Assembly: GCA_032622095.1 (NCBI GenBank) | Contig: CP136064.1 | Location: forward strand, 116,205,894-116,269,893 | From: Siphonodentalium dalli | Lineage: Eukaryota; Mollusca; Scaphopoda; Gadilida; Siphonodentaliidae | Reading direction: 5' to 3' | Length of the DNA stretch: 64,000 nucleotides | Shown: positions 1 to 13,300 of the stretch, piece by piece | Layout: the number at the start of each line of letters is the position of its first letter | Numbering within the stretch: the first letter of the stretch is position 1 | Notes under the pieces: generated by a model | Seen by the model: the letters and a program-made list of their open reading frames with translations, nothing else | The model's database searches: none | Told to the model about the DNA's origin: nothing | Program-made: the position numbers and the translations under genes

Positions 1-92
1 ATTATTGGAGAATTATTCACTTGTTCTGACATGATTGTTGTTTTACAGACTTTTATGTTATTTCACATGAACCCACTTTGAAGGCCTTATAC
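1..92 (-). repeat. Family J element, right end only
   Basis: TTTCACATGAACCCACTTTG near 60-80 and ATTATTGGAGA at the start match the right part of the element at 7885-8432. The left part lies outside the window. Confidence 0.6.
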
Positions 93-306
93 TAGTACAG
101 TCCCTTTACAGTCTATTGGGTAATAGGCTTTCTTTACTGACTCTGGATATTTTAAGTTAAAAAAGCGTCCAATTTACAATAAAATGCAGACATTATAGTA
201 TACCAAGTATATACGAAGTTTGATATAGTTCCCAAAACTCAAGAAAATATTCACTTGGACCAAAGATTGATAATTTGTTGAAAAAGTATGCAATTTTCCA
301 ATTTGA

Positions 307-360
307 AACAGAAGTTTGATTTCTGCAGACTTGTAACAGAAGTTTGATTTCTGCAGACTT
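307..360 (+). repeat. Tandem duplication, 28-base period
   Basis: AACAGAAGTTTGATTTCTGC followed by AGACTT occurs twice, at 307-332 and 335-360. Confidence 0.9.
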
Positions 361-1203
361 TCTATACTCTCTTCAGAGTTAGATATAATTCGACAAATCT
401 CAAGAAAATTCTCTATCGGACCTAAGATTATATCCCATTTCTGTTTAGAGCCATATTGAACTTGCATTTACTGCTCAATTATTAAAGTTTACATTGGAAT
501 GGTCTTTTTATTTGGAGGTTTGTTTTTATAATATAAGTGCTGAATATATTGGATTCTCATTCATTTATATCTAGGGAATCTTCAGATAATTAGTTCAGCA
601 AACAAACTGAGTGTGTTTATTGTTGTTGAAGAAGTGAAATAAGCACATTTAAAAAAAACAATTATATCAGAAATCCTTTCAACTAATTTCTGTAATTACG
701 ACACACTTCCCTCCCTTCTTCCCATTGCACTTTCTATGAAGTTCTCAATAGCTAAAGCTGACCATGTTTAGTGCCCTGCTGAACTGGCATTTACCTATAT
801 AGCCCCATCATATTGGGATTGAACAACAATGATGGAAATTCATAGTCAAATCCATCTATCAATGTGATTTATTTGCCAATCACAATAGCCCGAGGGCCGA
901 AAGGAGCCCGAAGAAAACAAGGGTGTGCATTATCTGCCTTCGGCCTGATGACTGATAGGTAGATGGTGCTGGGTTTTAATTACAGACACCAATAAATTCA
1001 TAGTGAAAACTTACTAGATCAATCATTTGTCTTGGTCTGACAGCCCCAGACTGTCATAGTTGGCTGTCAAGGCAATATACATATCATCTATATCTCTGGT
1101 TTCTTATGACCTTCTTTAGTTTGTGATTTTGTCCATCGACCATCTGGAGCGATTTCTGAGTTTTGGTCGGTTGCCGATTGACTATTTTCTTGGTTTTGTT
1201 CAG

Positions 1204-1336
1204 TTGAAGACTAAAGAAAGAGAGAGGGAGTTGCACAAGTATTTTACCGAGAAGGAGCGTCAACTTCAGGGGACGCAGTTGACAGTTGCACGCAAACTCG
1301 GAGAGGCAGAACAGAAGAACGTTAACCTAACCGCAG
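1204..1336 (+). CDS. CUX1: CUX coiled-coil exon 1 of window
   Basis: Acceptor TTTTGTTCAG precedes the exon and donor GTATGT follows it. It starts in phase 0 and ends in phase 1. It encodes a charged helix including [10 protein letters not shown] and KLGEAEQKN. This matches the CUX1/CASP coiled-coil stretch that reads AEKERKLQETQ in human as I remember it. The frame runs open into the intron on both sides without stops for some distance, so only splice signals and homology set the limits. Earlier exons (initiator ATG, first coiled-coil segments) lie before position 1. Confidence 0.88.
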
Positions 1337-4300
1337 GTATGTGTTAGTTGACTGTTCACTTTTATGCGATGTCATTTAACTCATTTTGTGGATTTTCAGG
1401 GCCCTGATTGTATTCTGTGATATAGTATTTGTGCGAGTAGTCTAATGCCTCATGTGTAAATACATCGGTGAAGCTTTAATGGCATTAACCTTTTCTATAT
1501 TAAATGGTTTCTCCCATTCAGTTATGAAAGTATACACTGGAATGGTCTATTATTCATTTGAAGAGGTGTTCAGTATAAATTAACAGACAACAGTCAGATG
1601 AAAAGATAATACAAGAGCTAAAGGTTTCATATTCATTGGTGGAAAATGTTCAGATAATAAGTTCAACAAATGACCTATGATCGTTTATTATCTGAACATT
1701 TCCTAAGGGAACTGGTATCTTGTCAACGAGTATTTAATATAGACAGGGTTAGAGCCAGGCAATTATATTTTTCATCACCTGTTTCTATAATTACTATAGT
1801 TTTTTTTACTTGAATATATTATGCTTGAGTTGAAGAACTATATTTGAATTACCCTTACACCTTTGTTGAGGGACTATATTTGAAATTTCCAAAATCAATT
1901 GATATGAAATGTTAAAATACATCTCGCACAAACTAAGTCATACTCTGACCCCATATTTGTATTATTTTGATGCGGCACTGATGCTATTGTGTCCTTGCCC
2001 AATGATAATTCAGTCTTTGTTAGTATTTTATGAGCTACACTTAATTTAGTGAGGTTTTATGAAGCATATCATAAAAATTATATTTGGGTTCAAATTGCAT
2101 ATGTTTTAGCTTAAAGATCAGAATGGGCAGTGATGTTGGAGTTTGGGGATGCATAGAACATGTGTGGACTTGGTCCTTCCCAATCCAACCGAAACTTGAT
2201 CTGCCAAGATGATTTATGTTTCCAATTGGGGAATCAGTAAACTACAAATATAGTTAAATAACCACAAAGTACTGGAAATTTATCACTATCATGTAGTTCA
2301 CATCACATTCAACCAAATTTTCCCTCTTTAAAATGGTGAGATTGCTTTACTAGTGAATGGAAAAATGTACCTTTTACAAAACTGATTGACTCTTTTCAGT
2401 CTTACAAACATATTGAAACATATTCTAACGTATGAAAATGTTATGAATGTAAATTTATGGGATGAATTTTACACATGTATTTCGAATCATGAGTTGATGT
2501 ATGTAAAAATCAATAAAATATTGATTTTTATTCATCATGTGAATATTTAAATTTAATGAAAGCACTATATTTAAAGATATACCTTTGAATGGAAGTGAAA
2601 TTATTTCTTATTTTTGTACTGAGTACTCACAAACTAATCGTTTATATGATTCAGCACAAAAGTGACAATTATCAACTGTCACATTGAGCTTTACCAGCCA
2701 CTTTAGAATGTTTTGAATTAGCAGTACCAAAAATCATGATAAATTTGAAAACATCAATGCTGCAAGATTACTTTTAGTAGATAAAATTCTAGGAAAGTTT
2801 CAGAGAAATTCATGATTATTTTTTTCAAATATGTATAACCACTTTGACACAGTAGATTTAGCTTATCTAAACCAAACTCTTTGTTTAGCCGTGTCCATTA
2901 CAAAAAGGGTTCTTGGGTGACTGAGTTAGTCGTTTGCTGTGCTTTTCCTAGGATTTCTTTTTCTGTCTCAATTCCTTCAAAACTTCATCATGGCCAAGAA
3001 TACTTATTTAAAATTTAACAGAAACTCATATGATTTGTATTTTGAATGAATCTAAACTATGATGAAATTACCATCTTAATTGAGATGTAATAACCAATTT
3101 CAGCTAATAAACCAACAGAAGGTTGATAAAATTACTCTTGTAAATAAAAACCTTAACATTAGCCTTTAAAATCTGATGAACTAACAATGAGCTTTATTGT
3201 TGGCCATCTCTATAAAGGATTACACCTTGTATTTAACTAAGTACAGTGTTAAGCAAATTACACAGTGACAAAACATAGTGTTAGCCCCAGGCTAAGAACT
3301 TTACCCCTATAAACATTTAGTTTTAGTATTGGCTGTTATCAGTGATTAGCTGTAACATCTTTATTAAACCAGCTGTATTCTGGCCACAGTATTAATGACA
3401 CAACTATCTCAACTTTATTTACCAGTAAATGTTCATAGTCTTTGTTTTCTTGATTGAAAATTAGGTCTTAAGATAAGAGATAAGATAAGATTTATTGCAT
3501 AAAACACCACATGTTGGCAGTATGCTAACATGTTAAATAACATTTCGTTTCAACAATAGGATATATATATACAAAACAACATATTATCAAACAACAAGTG
3601 AATGGATGTCCCATTGATTTAGATCCATGTGCTATGAAGATGAAATGATTTAAAGTTATCATATACATGATTTAGCAGTCGCGCGCTGCAATAATTTCGT
3701 CAATAGCTTTGCTTATTAGTCTACATGCATCAATATTGTCATTGCACATAATATGTCAGCATGTTTCTATTTACTTTAATTAAGGGTGCACCATCCAATT
3801 TCACATAATAAAACATTTATTACATGTTTTTATTGCCAATTTATTAAAGTTTTCAGAAAAATACTCAAATGAAACATAATAATTACACACTGTTGTCACA
3901 CTCCTGTGAAAAAAAATGGCTGATAATATAATTTATAGTCATACTAGTATGTATACTTGATTTACTGTAAAAAGACAACACAACATATGAAAGAAAAAGA
4001 AATGGGGTCCTTTTTTCCAGCAGTATGCAACAATGATTGCTACTTTTATCCTGATGTGGAAAAATAAAGAGTGTTTGGCACACTGGTGTGTTGAAAGCAG
4101 TTTATAATTATCTATCAATTCCTCTAGTCATTCGAGTAGATATGAGTATAATGCATGTTCATCTGCTGGTCCTAAATTTAACCTTATATATCACATACCA
4201 CTTTAATTGGATGACAACATCTGCATCTGATATTTAGGTTGGTGGTTGATTTGTCACAACATGCAGAACAAGCCTTGAAATAGTTTGTCTGTCATTTCCA

Positions 4301-7300
4301 AAATGAAATCCTCAGAGGGTGAATTTAGTGACACTATCCCGCACAGTTCCCCAGTTGAAATTGGTGATGCAAATTAGGTGATATAGAATGAACAGAAGGG
4401 AAAAAGTAACTAAAAAATGTTAATTTGAGACTATAGATACTTCCCAGAAAATGAGGGCTAAGCTGAAAAAGGTCCACAGAGTGTGAACTTAGTGATTCTA
4501 GCCTGCTGTGGTCACTAAATTCACCCTCTGTGGACCTCATTTTGCAAATGACAAGACACTATTTCAAGGCTTGATGAAGAACATCTTCAAATTAGATAAT
4601 TCATATTTGGGCAAACATCTCTTAGAATCGCGAACAGATTGCAACAGACAATGGGAGATCTATTGAAAAATGACATAACTTTTGTAGTTGGTAGCTGTTT
4701 GTAAATTGAGTGCTATAAAATTCACTAAGCCAGCACCTCAATCAATTAACTTGCTTTTTCATCTATCCGTGTCATTGTTATCAAACACTTACAATGCCAG
4801 ACTTGTAGTCCGCCAAGATCGAGAACAGCACATCATTGACATTAAGTTGTATCGGAACAGTAATAACTGAATAATTTAATAAATTAGTGAACGATCACTG
4901 CATATCTCCGTCGAATTGCTCGGAATTACTCGGATCGACTATTGTGTCACACCATTATCAATTATGGCTTATGCACCTGGTTTGGGTAATGAATTTTAAG
5001 CAGCTATAAATCTGCAGTTTTTGATGGATGATAACAATGCCTTCATTGATGATTTACTTGTATACTTACTGGACGTTAGAGGATTCAAACAAACGTGGTG
5101 CAGTTGTTCCCTAGATATTCAAAAGAATTAACCCTTTAACTGCCAAGATGTTGGAGTTTTCTGAAATATTTTGTGCAATATTTTTTTAAAAACTCTGCTG
5201 ATAATCCACAAAACTCGTCTGATATCATTTGTTACATCAAGCGAAGTGTATTTATGTCCAATGTAACACCCATTGACGGGACACTGTTACAGTGACAGTC
5301 TCATATAACAACAATTTCTAAATTGGCTTCAAGTAATGGCGAGTGGTTCATGCCATTTTGAACTGGTGTTTGCTCTGTAATTTCAATGGAAAACGTGAAT
5401 AGATATATCTACTTGGACATATAAGACAAAGTTACAACTCGTCAATATCTTATATAAGATGTAAATATAGTGATTTTGTTTATATTGTACCGTACCTTCT
5501 GTCCATTCAATCTTAATATATTTAGACCAATGAACTGACATTGGAAAAGATTGTAATGGTATTATCGTATAGTTCATCTAATTAATAATGAGGTTATTAC
5601 TTGGTTAGTTGGATATCGGCTGAGACATATCGGCCATCAGTAACTTCATATCAGCCTTCGACATTCAGTCTCAGGCTGATATGAAGTTACATGTACCTTG
5701 GGCTGATATTTCGGCCAATATTAAACTAAGCAAGTAATAACTTCTAAGAATAACCACTCGACAGCCAGGGAGCAGATGGTTTGACTAGTTTTTAAAAATG
5801 TAGTGGTTTCCTTGAATCCCATAGAACTCACCCTTTTAAAAATCTTTAACCCTTTGTGTTTTTTTGGACATATTTGACATAACCTGAAACATTTCTTATT
5901 TCGTTGACATTATCGACAAATCATGTCATTGATGGTTGACTGAGAAAATTTTAAAAGTGTTGAAGAGTTAACAGCCAACGAGCTTGTGTTTTCTAAAAAT
6001 TTAGCATCATAGTTATTTTGATATTTAATCAAATTAACCCATTAAGTAGTTTCCTAGATATCTAGTACAGTTAACCTTTACAGCCAGGGAGTTTGTGGTC
6101 TCTAAAAAATATAGCACAGTCCCGTTCCTTGATATAAAACAGGATTAACTCATTTAATAACATCCAGGGAGTAGCTGGTTTCTATCAAATGTGATACACC
6201 TGTTAACAAATTAACTCTTTACATAATTTAATAATAGACAAATTTCGATATATAACTTCATCCAAATCTTGAAGACATCAGTTCCGTCCATCCGTGTCCA
6301 ATAATTTTAGAAATGGTTGTCCAAAATATAACAGTTTCTAATTGTTTTAACATATTCCTTTGAATCTGAATGTTAAGTAAAATCACATCAGTTATTTAAT
6401 ATAAAGGTGCTATTTTTTCAGCTCTTGAAGTTGTGCAGTCTGAACTTTTCGATGTCAAATCCAAATATGATGAAAAAACTACAGCAAAGTGAGTAAACTT
6501 TATATACTTATTTTACATCTATTTATTTTGTCAGAAAATAGTCACGTTATAACAATGTGAAGCTACTGGATGATCAGGAGCATCAGTTTCAATTGGATTG
6601 TCCCCTTTAGTAGTATACTAAATACTTGTACACCATTCAGGTACTTAACACATAAAAAACATAATACTGTAATGGTTCTAATACAAGTATGGTTCTCTAT
6701 TCAACGTAAGTACTAGTACATCGCTGACACTGGCAGTCATGATATTGGGATCCTTGGGAGTTTCTTGGTAATGGTTTGAAGAAACAATAAGCCATTTAAT
6801 CATCAGGTATATATCAGTTTCTTAGCGTCTATTATACTTCAGATACTAGAAACCCCACAGTCATAGACCATAAATTGCTCCTGTAAAAACATCAATGTAG
6901 CATTGAAGAATGTAGATTGATAGATTACTGTGATTGGAACAAGAAGGTATTGTCTAATTTATCAATGCAAGCTACTATATCTATAGAAAAATAATCCCGA
7001 TCAACGTTTTTCACACAGCCATAAAATTAACTGATAAATTGCTATGAACTCGGTGCTTAAGTGGTGATTAGCTGAGTTAGAAGGGCCATAGTGATTTTCA
7101 GGTTCGTTCATAAGAGTCTGAGAGCATGCTCTAAAGATGTATTCATGGTTACATGTTATTTTTTTATGAAAAATTATTTCTTATTGAGATTCTAATGTAT
7201 AAAATGACACGATTGAGTCAAGAATTACTACCTGGTACAGATCATCTTGTTAGATTTTGAATTTATTATATAATTAATGTATTTATATAATTTCATTAGT

Positions 7301-10300
7301 TTTTGTGCTAAATATCTTTACCTATTTATTAATGCCAAAAGCTTGATAAATAACTTTCAATATCTTTCAACTTAAATTAAAGGTGACGCTCAGCTGACAA
7401 ATTGTTCTACCCTTGTAGAAAAGTTTTGTTCCTTGCGGCTGGAAATTTGAATGACTTTATGCCACTGTTTGCATCTTTTCTGAACTCTATTGAACACTTT
7501 TGGATTTCAAATGGCACTAGTATTACTAGTAAGCTAAAATTAGGCGACATGTTTTGAATATAAAAATGTATTTGCTTAATTTAATTATATCAAACTTTTC
7601 TCAAAAAATATTAACATCACAAAACCTCAAAGCTAACATTTGGAACAAGTGTACTAAATTAGTTTTAATTGATACTTTGATGTAAAAAAAAAAAAAATCT
7701 GTTAACAACCACACTGTCATTTTGAAAGAAGTTTTTAGCATTTCTGCTTAAACAGTATTTTTTCCTAGAAAATAAACCAATTCAGTTTATAAGTGCTCTA
7801 ATTTCTCAATGTATCTATTAGTTTGAAAATGTTTCTTAATATCTGAATGTTTCAACTTTGCAAAAATTTGCCCTGATCATCATTTTAAAGGGGCCCATGG
7901 CCTTCACAGTGGGTAAATGTGCAAAAAATATAAAAGTCTGTAAAAACATCGCCACCAAGAAGAACATGAAGATATAGATAATATTTGTTCTTTATTAATT
8001 ATTGTAAGTTCTCCAATAACGAAATTGTGCATGTTGAAACCATTGTTACCGCATGCAAACAAAACGTAGTGATTTGTCAACAAAGATCACTATTAAATTA
8101 GTTAAAATATTTTAGATTACATATTATTTTCAAAATATTTTTCAATGGTTTGACCATTTCCAATGTTTATTGTCGAGTTTTGATTAAACTTTGGTATCTT
8201 ATTGGACTAATTGGATATTGATTATTAATGCCACTGTAAGATGAAATGTTTACATGACATTGGTTTTGATATGCAAAATCTCATTATTGGAGAGTTATTA
8301 ATAATGAAAATTGAACAAAGTCGATCTATTTTAATATTTAATATTATTTGTTGTTGATAGTTGTTTTACAGACTGTTATCAAATTTATCTTTTTTCACAT
8401 GAATCCACTTCGAATGCCTTGGGGCCCTTTAAATAAGCCATACATGTATCTACAACACCTTAAGTTAACTTTGTTATGAAGATCGGGATTAAAATTCATT
8501 TCCTGGCGTGAAGCTATAGACATAGGTAGGTGATAATAACCTGTTAGGCAGTGAAGCGACACACCACATCCTCTATCTGCTCTTGATATATTCCGGTCAT
8601 TGTTCAATAAAACTCAATAGACACCCCAGATCAATACAACATATTTCCCAATAAGTCAAGATCAATACTTGAATCTTGGTTTCCATGGCAACATATATTT
8701 ATCACCTCAATGTTTGAAAATCTACCATTGCAATCAAAACAATAATCCATTGATTTGTGAGATGGAATTAAAATTTTGCTGATAAAAATATTGATTACTG
8801 CTAATCAAGTGGAGATACCTACAGATAGATCATGACCCCTCTCCTACCGTGCCTGTCGAGGAGTGAGATCCCTCCAGACAGATCATAACCACTCTCCTGC
8901 TGTGCTTGTCAAGGAGGGAGATTCATACAGGCAGATCATGACCCCTTTCCTGCCGTGCTTGTCAATGAGGGAGTTCCAATCAGATAGACCATGACACCTC
9001 TCCTGCTGTGCTTGTTAAGGAGGGAGATCCCTACAGATCGATCATAACCCCTCTCCTGCCGTACCTGACAAAGAGGGACATTCCTACAGGCAGATCATAA
9101 CCATTTTCCTGCCGTGCCTGTCCAGGAGGGAGATCACTGGAGATTGATTGTAACAGTGCCGTTTGTGTAGTACTAAGGGAGGGGCAGAGGCAAACAACTT
9201 CCTTCTTACTCCTGGGACAAAAAAGGACAGGCATCCCCTCATGTACTTCATAGAATGGCAATAAATATTGGAAATACCAACATTGTCCTCAATGCAAAAT
9301 TCATCAGTTCTGATATTTTGAAAGTGCCTAATAATACTGTTCGTGCCATCAGTTCGAGCGGAACTTTTTTTTGGTGTTAATTTTATGAAACTTCTTTCTG
9401 TTTTTATTTAGATTTTAATATATAAAATGACACGTCATTATTGAAAAGTATCACCTGAAAAACCATATTTTGTTTGAGTTATAATTTGCTGTCCATATAT
9501 TTTATTTGACTTTTATGTTTTAACCCTTTAAGTGCCAGGTCAATTTTTGTATCAACCCATATACCCTGTGCCAATGCATTCTCTTATATATGCGAGTCGA
9601 CCATAGGTCGCCTCGCATATATAAGAGAATGCATTGGCCTAACAATTTTTCATCATTTGTTATTATTTTTTACAATTTTAATAAATTTTAATAAAAATTT
9701 TTTAATTTAAAAAAAAGAAAAGTTTTTTATTTTTTTAGGGCCGATTTTACAGACCGTAAATTGAGATCGGCTCCTGGCACTGAAAGGGTTAACCCTTTCA
9801 TGACCATAATTGCCATAGACCGCAATTTTTTTTCTGGACCAATACACCCAAGGATGGCCAAAAATAAATGGCCGTTCTGTAATTTGCACCATGTGAATGT
9901 CACCTACTGGTAACCTTTGGGAGATCTAATTTCTGAGTTTACAAACTCAAACGCTTGAGAGGAAGACTATCCCCTGACAGTACTGCCTTTTCCTATTAAC
10001 TTTGGTTGGAAGTTGGAAAATGGCTATTCCAAGTTAATCATGAGAAAATTGCCAGGAAAACACTAATAAGAGAATGCGTTTGTGGCCAAAAACTTGGTAC
10101 TGATGGGGTCAAATGGACAATAATGATATGATGTTCATCAACAATATTGTTAATAGTTTGGTATTTATAATTCTAGTAATATGTGACATTTGGTTTTGAA
10201 AATTGTGTTAGTGAAACAAATCTGACAGTGATTGTAAATTACATGTAGATGTTATATGTTGAGGTTTGAAACCCTGAAAATATCTTTAACCCTTACATGA

Positions 10301-13300
10301 CTGGAGCTTCCTGAAATTTTGCGAAAACCATGTGCCAATGCATTCTCTTATATATGCGAGCCTCCCATAGGGAGCCTCGCATATATAAGAGAATGCATCG
10401 GCCTAACAATATTTATCTTGACCTTGTAAGCCAGTGTAATCTCCCTATGGGAGACTCGCATATATAAGAGAATGCACTGGCACATGAATTTTAATGCTGC
10501 ACCAGAGATACTCCTGTCATGAAAGGGTTAACTCATTCAGTGCTGAGCCCCCTGGCAAATTACATTGTCTGGTGGCCAGCCCCCTATCTAAGCGACGTTG
10601 TATAATATTATTTGAATAGCATCATTCGGCTACCATTTTAAGGGAAATTTTCTGACTTTTAATAGGGCCATAAATTTTTTAAGTAACTGTTCACCACACA
10701 TGTTGGTCTAATCCTTTGGCGAGTAGAATGTCATATATGTTGCCGTACAGTTCACAAGTGGAATGACATACCGGTACAGGTACCAGTATGTGTCATTACA
10801 GGAAGTGTCATTTTTATGTAGACATAACTTCAATTAATCATCTGATTTATAAATGAATTACAATGTATATAGGAGATATTTTGATTAATATAATATCCCA
10901 ATGCATAAGTGCAATAGATTATGATAGCACACGTAAACAGAAAATACACATCAATTAAAATGAATTATTTTTGGACCCTTTTGACCCGAACTTGTTAATA
11001 ATTATTGGTATGACATTGACGTTAAATTCACACATGATGTCTTGTATATGACTTTATAAATGCTCTCCAAAGTTTAATACATCAAAATGCCAATGGAGTA
11101 GTTATCAAAGTAAGTGTCCCGGTCAGTTGTGTCTTTGTCAATGTTAGTACACAGTCCTGCTATACAGTTCTATGATATTGTATGGTAGGTCAACCATATA
11201 TTTATCAGACATCCTAGTGAATTTCCATACCGATACCTTGCAATTGGTGAATTACATCCAGGCTTGTCGTAGATTTACATGTGCTTTTTTTTTCAAAGAA
11301 TGAATAAAAACAATCTTATTTGACGCCTCCTTCAGTTGATGCTGAAGAGTTCTGGTCGTCATCAGAATCGCTGTTCTCTTTGGACATTGCAATAGCAATA
11401 CTGCAGCTTGTAACTTCATCTTTTCCATAATGTAAATACTGTGTATATTTATTCAATATATAATGTCATTGAATAAGTTCAAAATTTGTGTGCTAATTAA
11501 ATTGATGTCATTGTTATTATTACTCATATCGAAATAGAGCATAATTCAGGATAGGAATAGGGTGAAAATGTAATAACGGACGACAAGATATCTCATCACC
11601 GGTGGTCAGAGAGTTAAAATATTTTTGTTTCATGTACTATTAAATACCGACAGTGCTTATCCATATATGATCTGAACAGAGACCATTGATATTGGTGGAA
11701 TGTGTCTGATATTCTTACATCAATCAGATTCCATCATTTATTCATTACGCATAATAAATTCAAAGGATTGTTTAATACGAAATAAAAAATTGCAGTGCAA
11801 TGACAATTAGGGATGATATCGTGAGCAATCCTTTCTTTACAAAAAATATTTGAATGATTCCATAACGAGTGATGTGTTTTTTGCATCATATTTGTATCTG
11901 AACTACAGTTCTAATTATAAGTAACCTCAGCATAAATGGCATTGCAGGTTGCAGGTCAATCATTCTGTCGGTGATTTTCTTTTACAAAAAATATTTGAAT
12001 GATTCCATAATGTGTGGGTTTTTTTATCATATCTATATCTGATCTATAACAATCTCTATTTCTAAGCAACCTATAGCATATATAACATTTTGGGGTTGCA
12101 TTTAAATCATTCTGTCGGTGGTTTTGTTGTCTGACAGTTGTCCTTTCTCTATACAAAAATATGTGAATGATTACATTATATGCGACATGTTCTTTGGATC
12201 ATAGTTATATCTGACCTAAAGCAATCTCTAGTTCTAACTTCTAAGCAACCTCGAGCATAAATAACATTTTGAGGTTGCAGTTCTTTTGTCATTCTGTCGG
12301 AGGTTTTGTTGTTATTTCTTTACAAAAAAAAATTAAATGATTCCATAAATTTGTCATTAACCCTTTCAGTGCCAAGTCCGATTTTTGTATCAACCCATAT
12401 TTACTTGATAATTTTTCAAATTTATTGATTATAATCAATAAATTTGAAAAATGATCAAGGAAATATGACCTCTTTCCATCAATGTATCACATTATTATAA
12501 TCAATAAATTTATAAAAATGATCAAGGAAATATGGGTTGATACAAAAATCGGACTTGGCACTGAAAGGGTTAATATGTGACATGTTTTTTTTAATGATAT
12601 TTGCATCGGAACTAAAATGATCTCTAGTTCTCAGCAACCTCGAGCAAAAACAGCATTTCTGATTTTCAGTTAAATCATTGAACTTAAGCGATTTCTAGTT
12701 TTATAACTACCCACCATCATAAATAGCATTTCGGGGTTTCAGTTAAATCATTTTGTCTCTGGTTTTGTTGTTATGAAGAGACCATATATTACAGTTCCCA
12801 GGTGAAACAAATTTTAAAAACTGTTCCATTCAACATTATAAAAAATTACATTTCAGACAGTGGCATTCCAACTACAGTTGCAAATAATCCAAACATAAAA
12901 GCATTTCTGCAATATAAAAAGATTTAAAGACAATAATTTTCCAGACAACACCGTACAATAACTATAAAAACTTTTTTTTAAGACACAAATGCATTATTAT
13001 ATGCTCAACAGTTATTTATAAAAAGCATTCAAAGTTAAATAAATTTTGGTATCCCCCAAAATGGGATATAGAAATATTCTTTCATGCCAGCTCGCATGTG
13101 AGACCGATTCACTTGCGTGTACCAATGCGCAGCCGAAACATCGCGATTCACTAGAGATATGTTGAAATTTGACATTGGGGGGGGGGGGGGGAGGAAACTG
13201 AGACGAAACAATACAGGAGCTATATTTCCCTATTCTGCAGATGGTGAAGTGAACAGCAATCAGCTGTTGGCTTTGATGCATCGATTGAAGGCGATTGTGA

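Larger units (their letters stand above)
1..1203 (+). other. Intron (partial) upstream of first visible CUX exon
   Basis: No coding exon recognised. It holds the right end of a family J element (1-92), a 26-base tandem duplication (307-360) and a decayed family B-like stretch near 470-620 (GGAATGGTCT...). The rest is AT-rich unique-looking sequence. Confidence 0.7.
1337..6421 (+). other. CUX intron: 5.1 kb
   Basis: Contains a family B element (1485-1752), a family C element (4269-4573), an imperfect palindrome (5589-5743) and a diverged tandem repeat (5756-6225). I see no exon-like or conserved coding segment elsewhere. Confidence 0.75.

Noticed and set aside
8818-9135. Possible CRISPR-like array
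   Set aside because: Units are contiguous and diverged, without conserved repeats alternating with unique spacers, and the context is an animal intron.
9031-9261. A 76-codon minus-strand frame
   Set aside because: It reads through the 53-base minisatellite. A repeat period not divisible by three makes coding unlikely.
9793-9900. A second TTAA element beginning at the right end of 9520-9792
   Set aside because: It has a good CCCTTTCATGACC left end, but I found no matching right end before the next element, so it is not listed as a feature.
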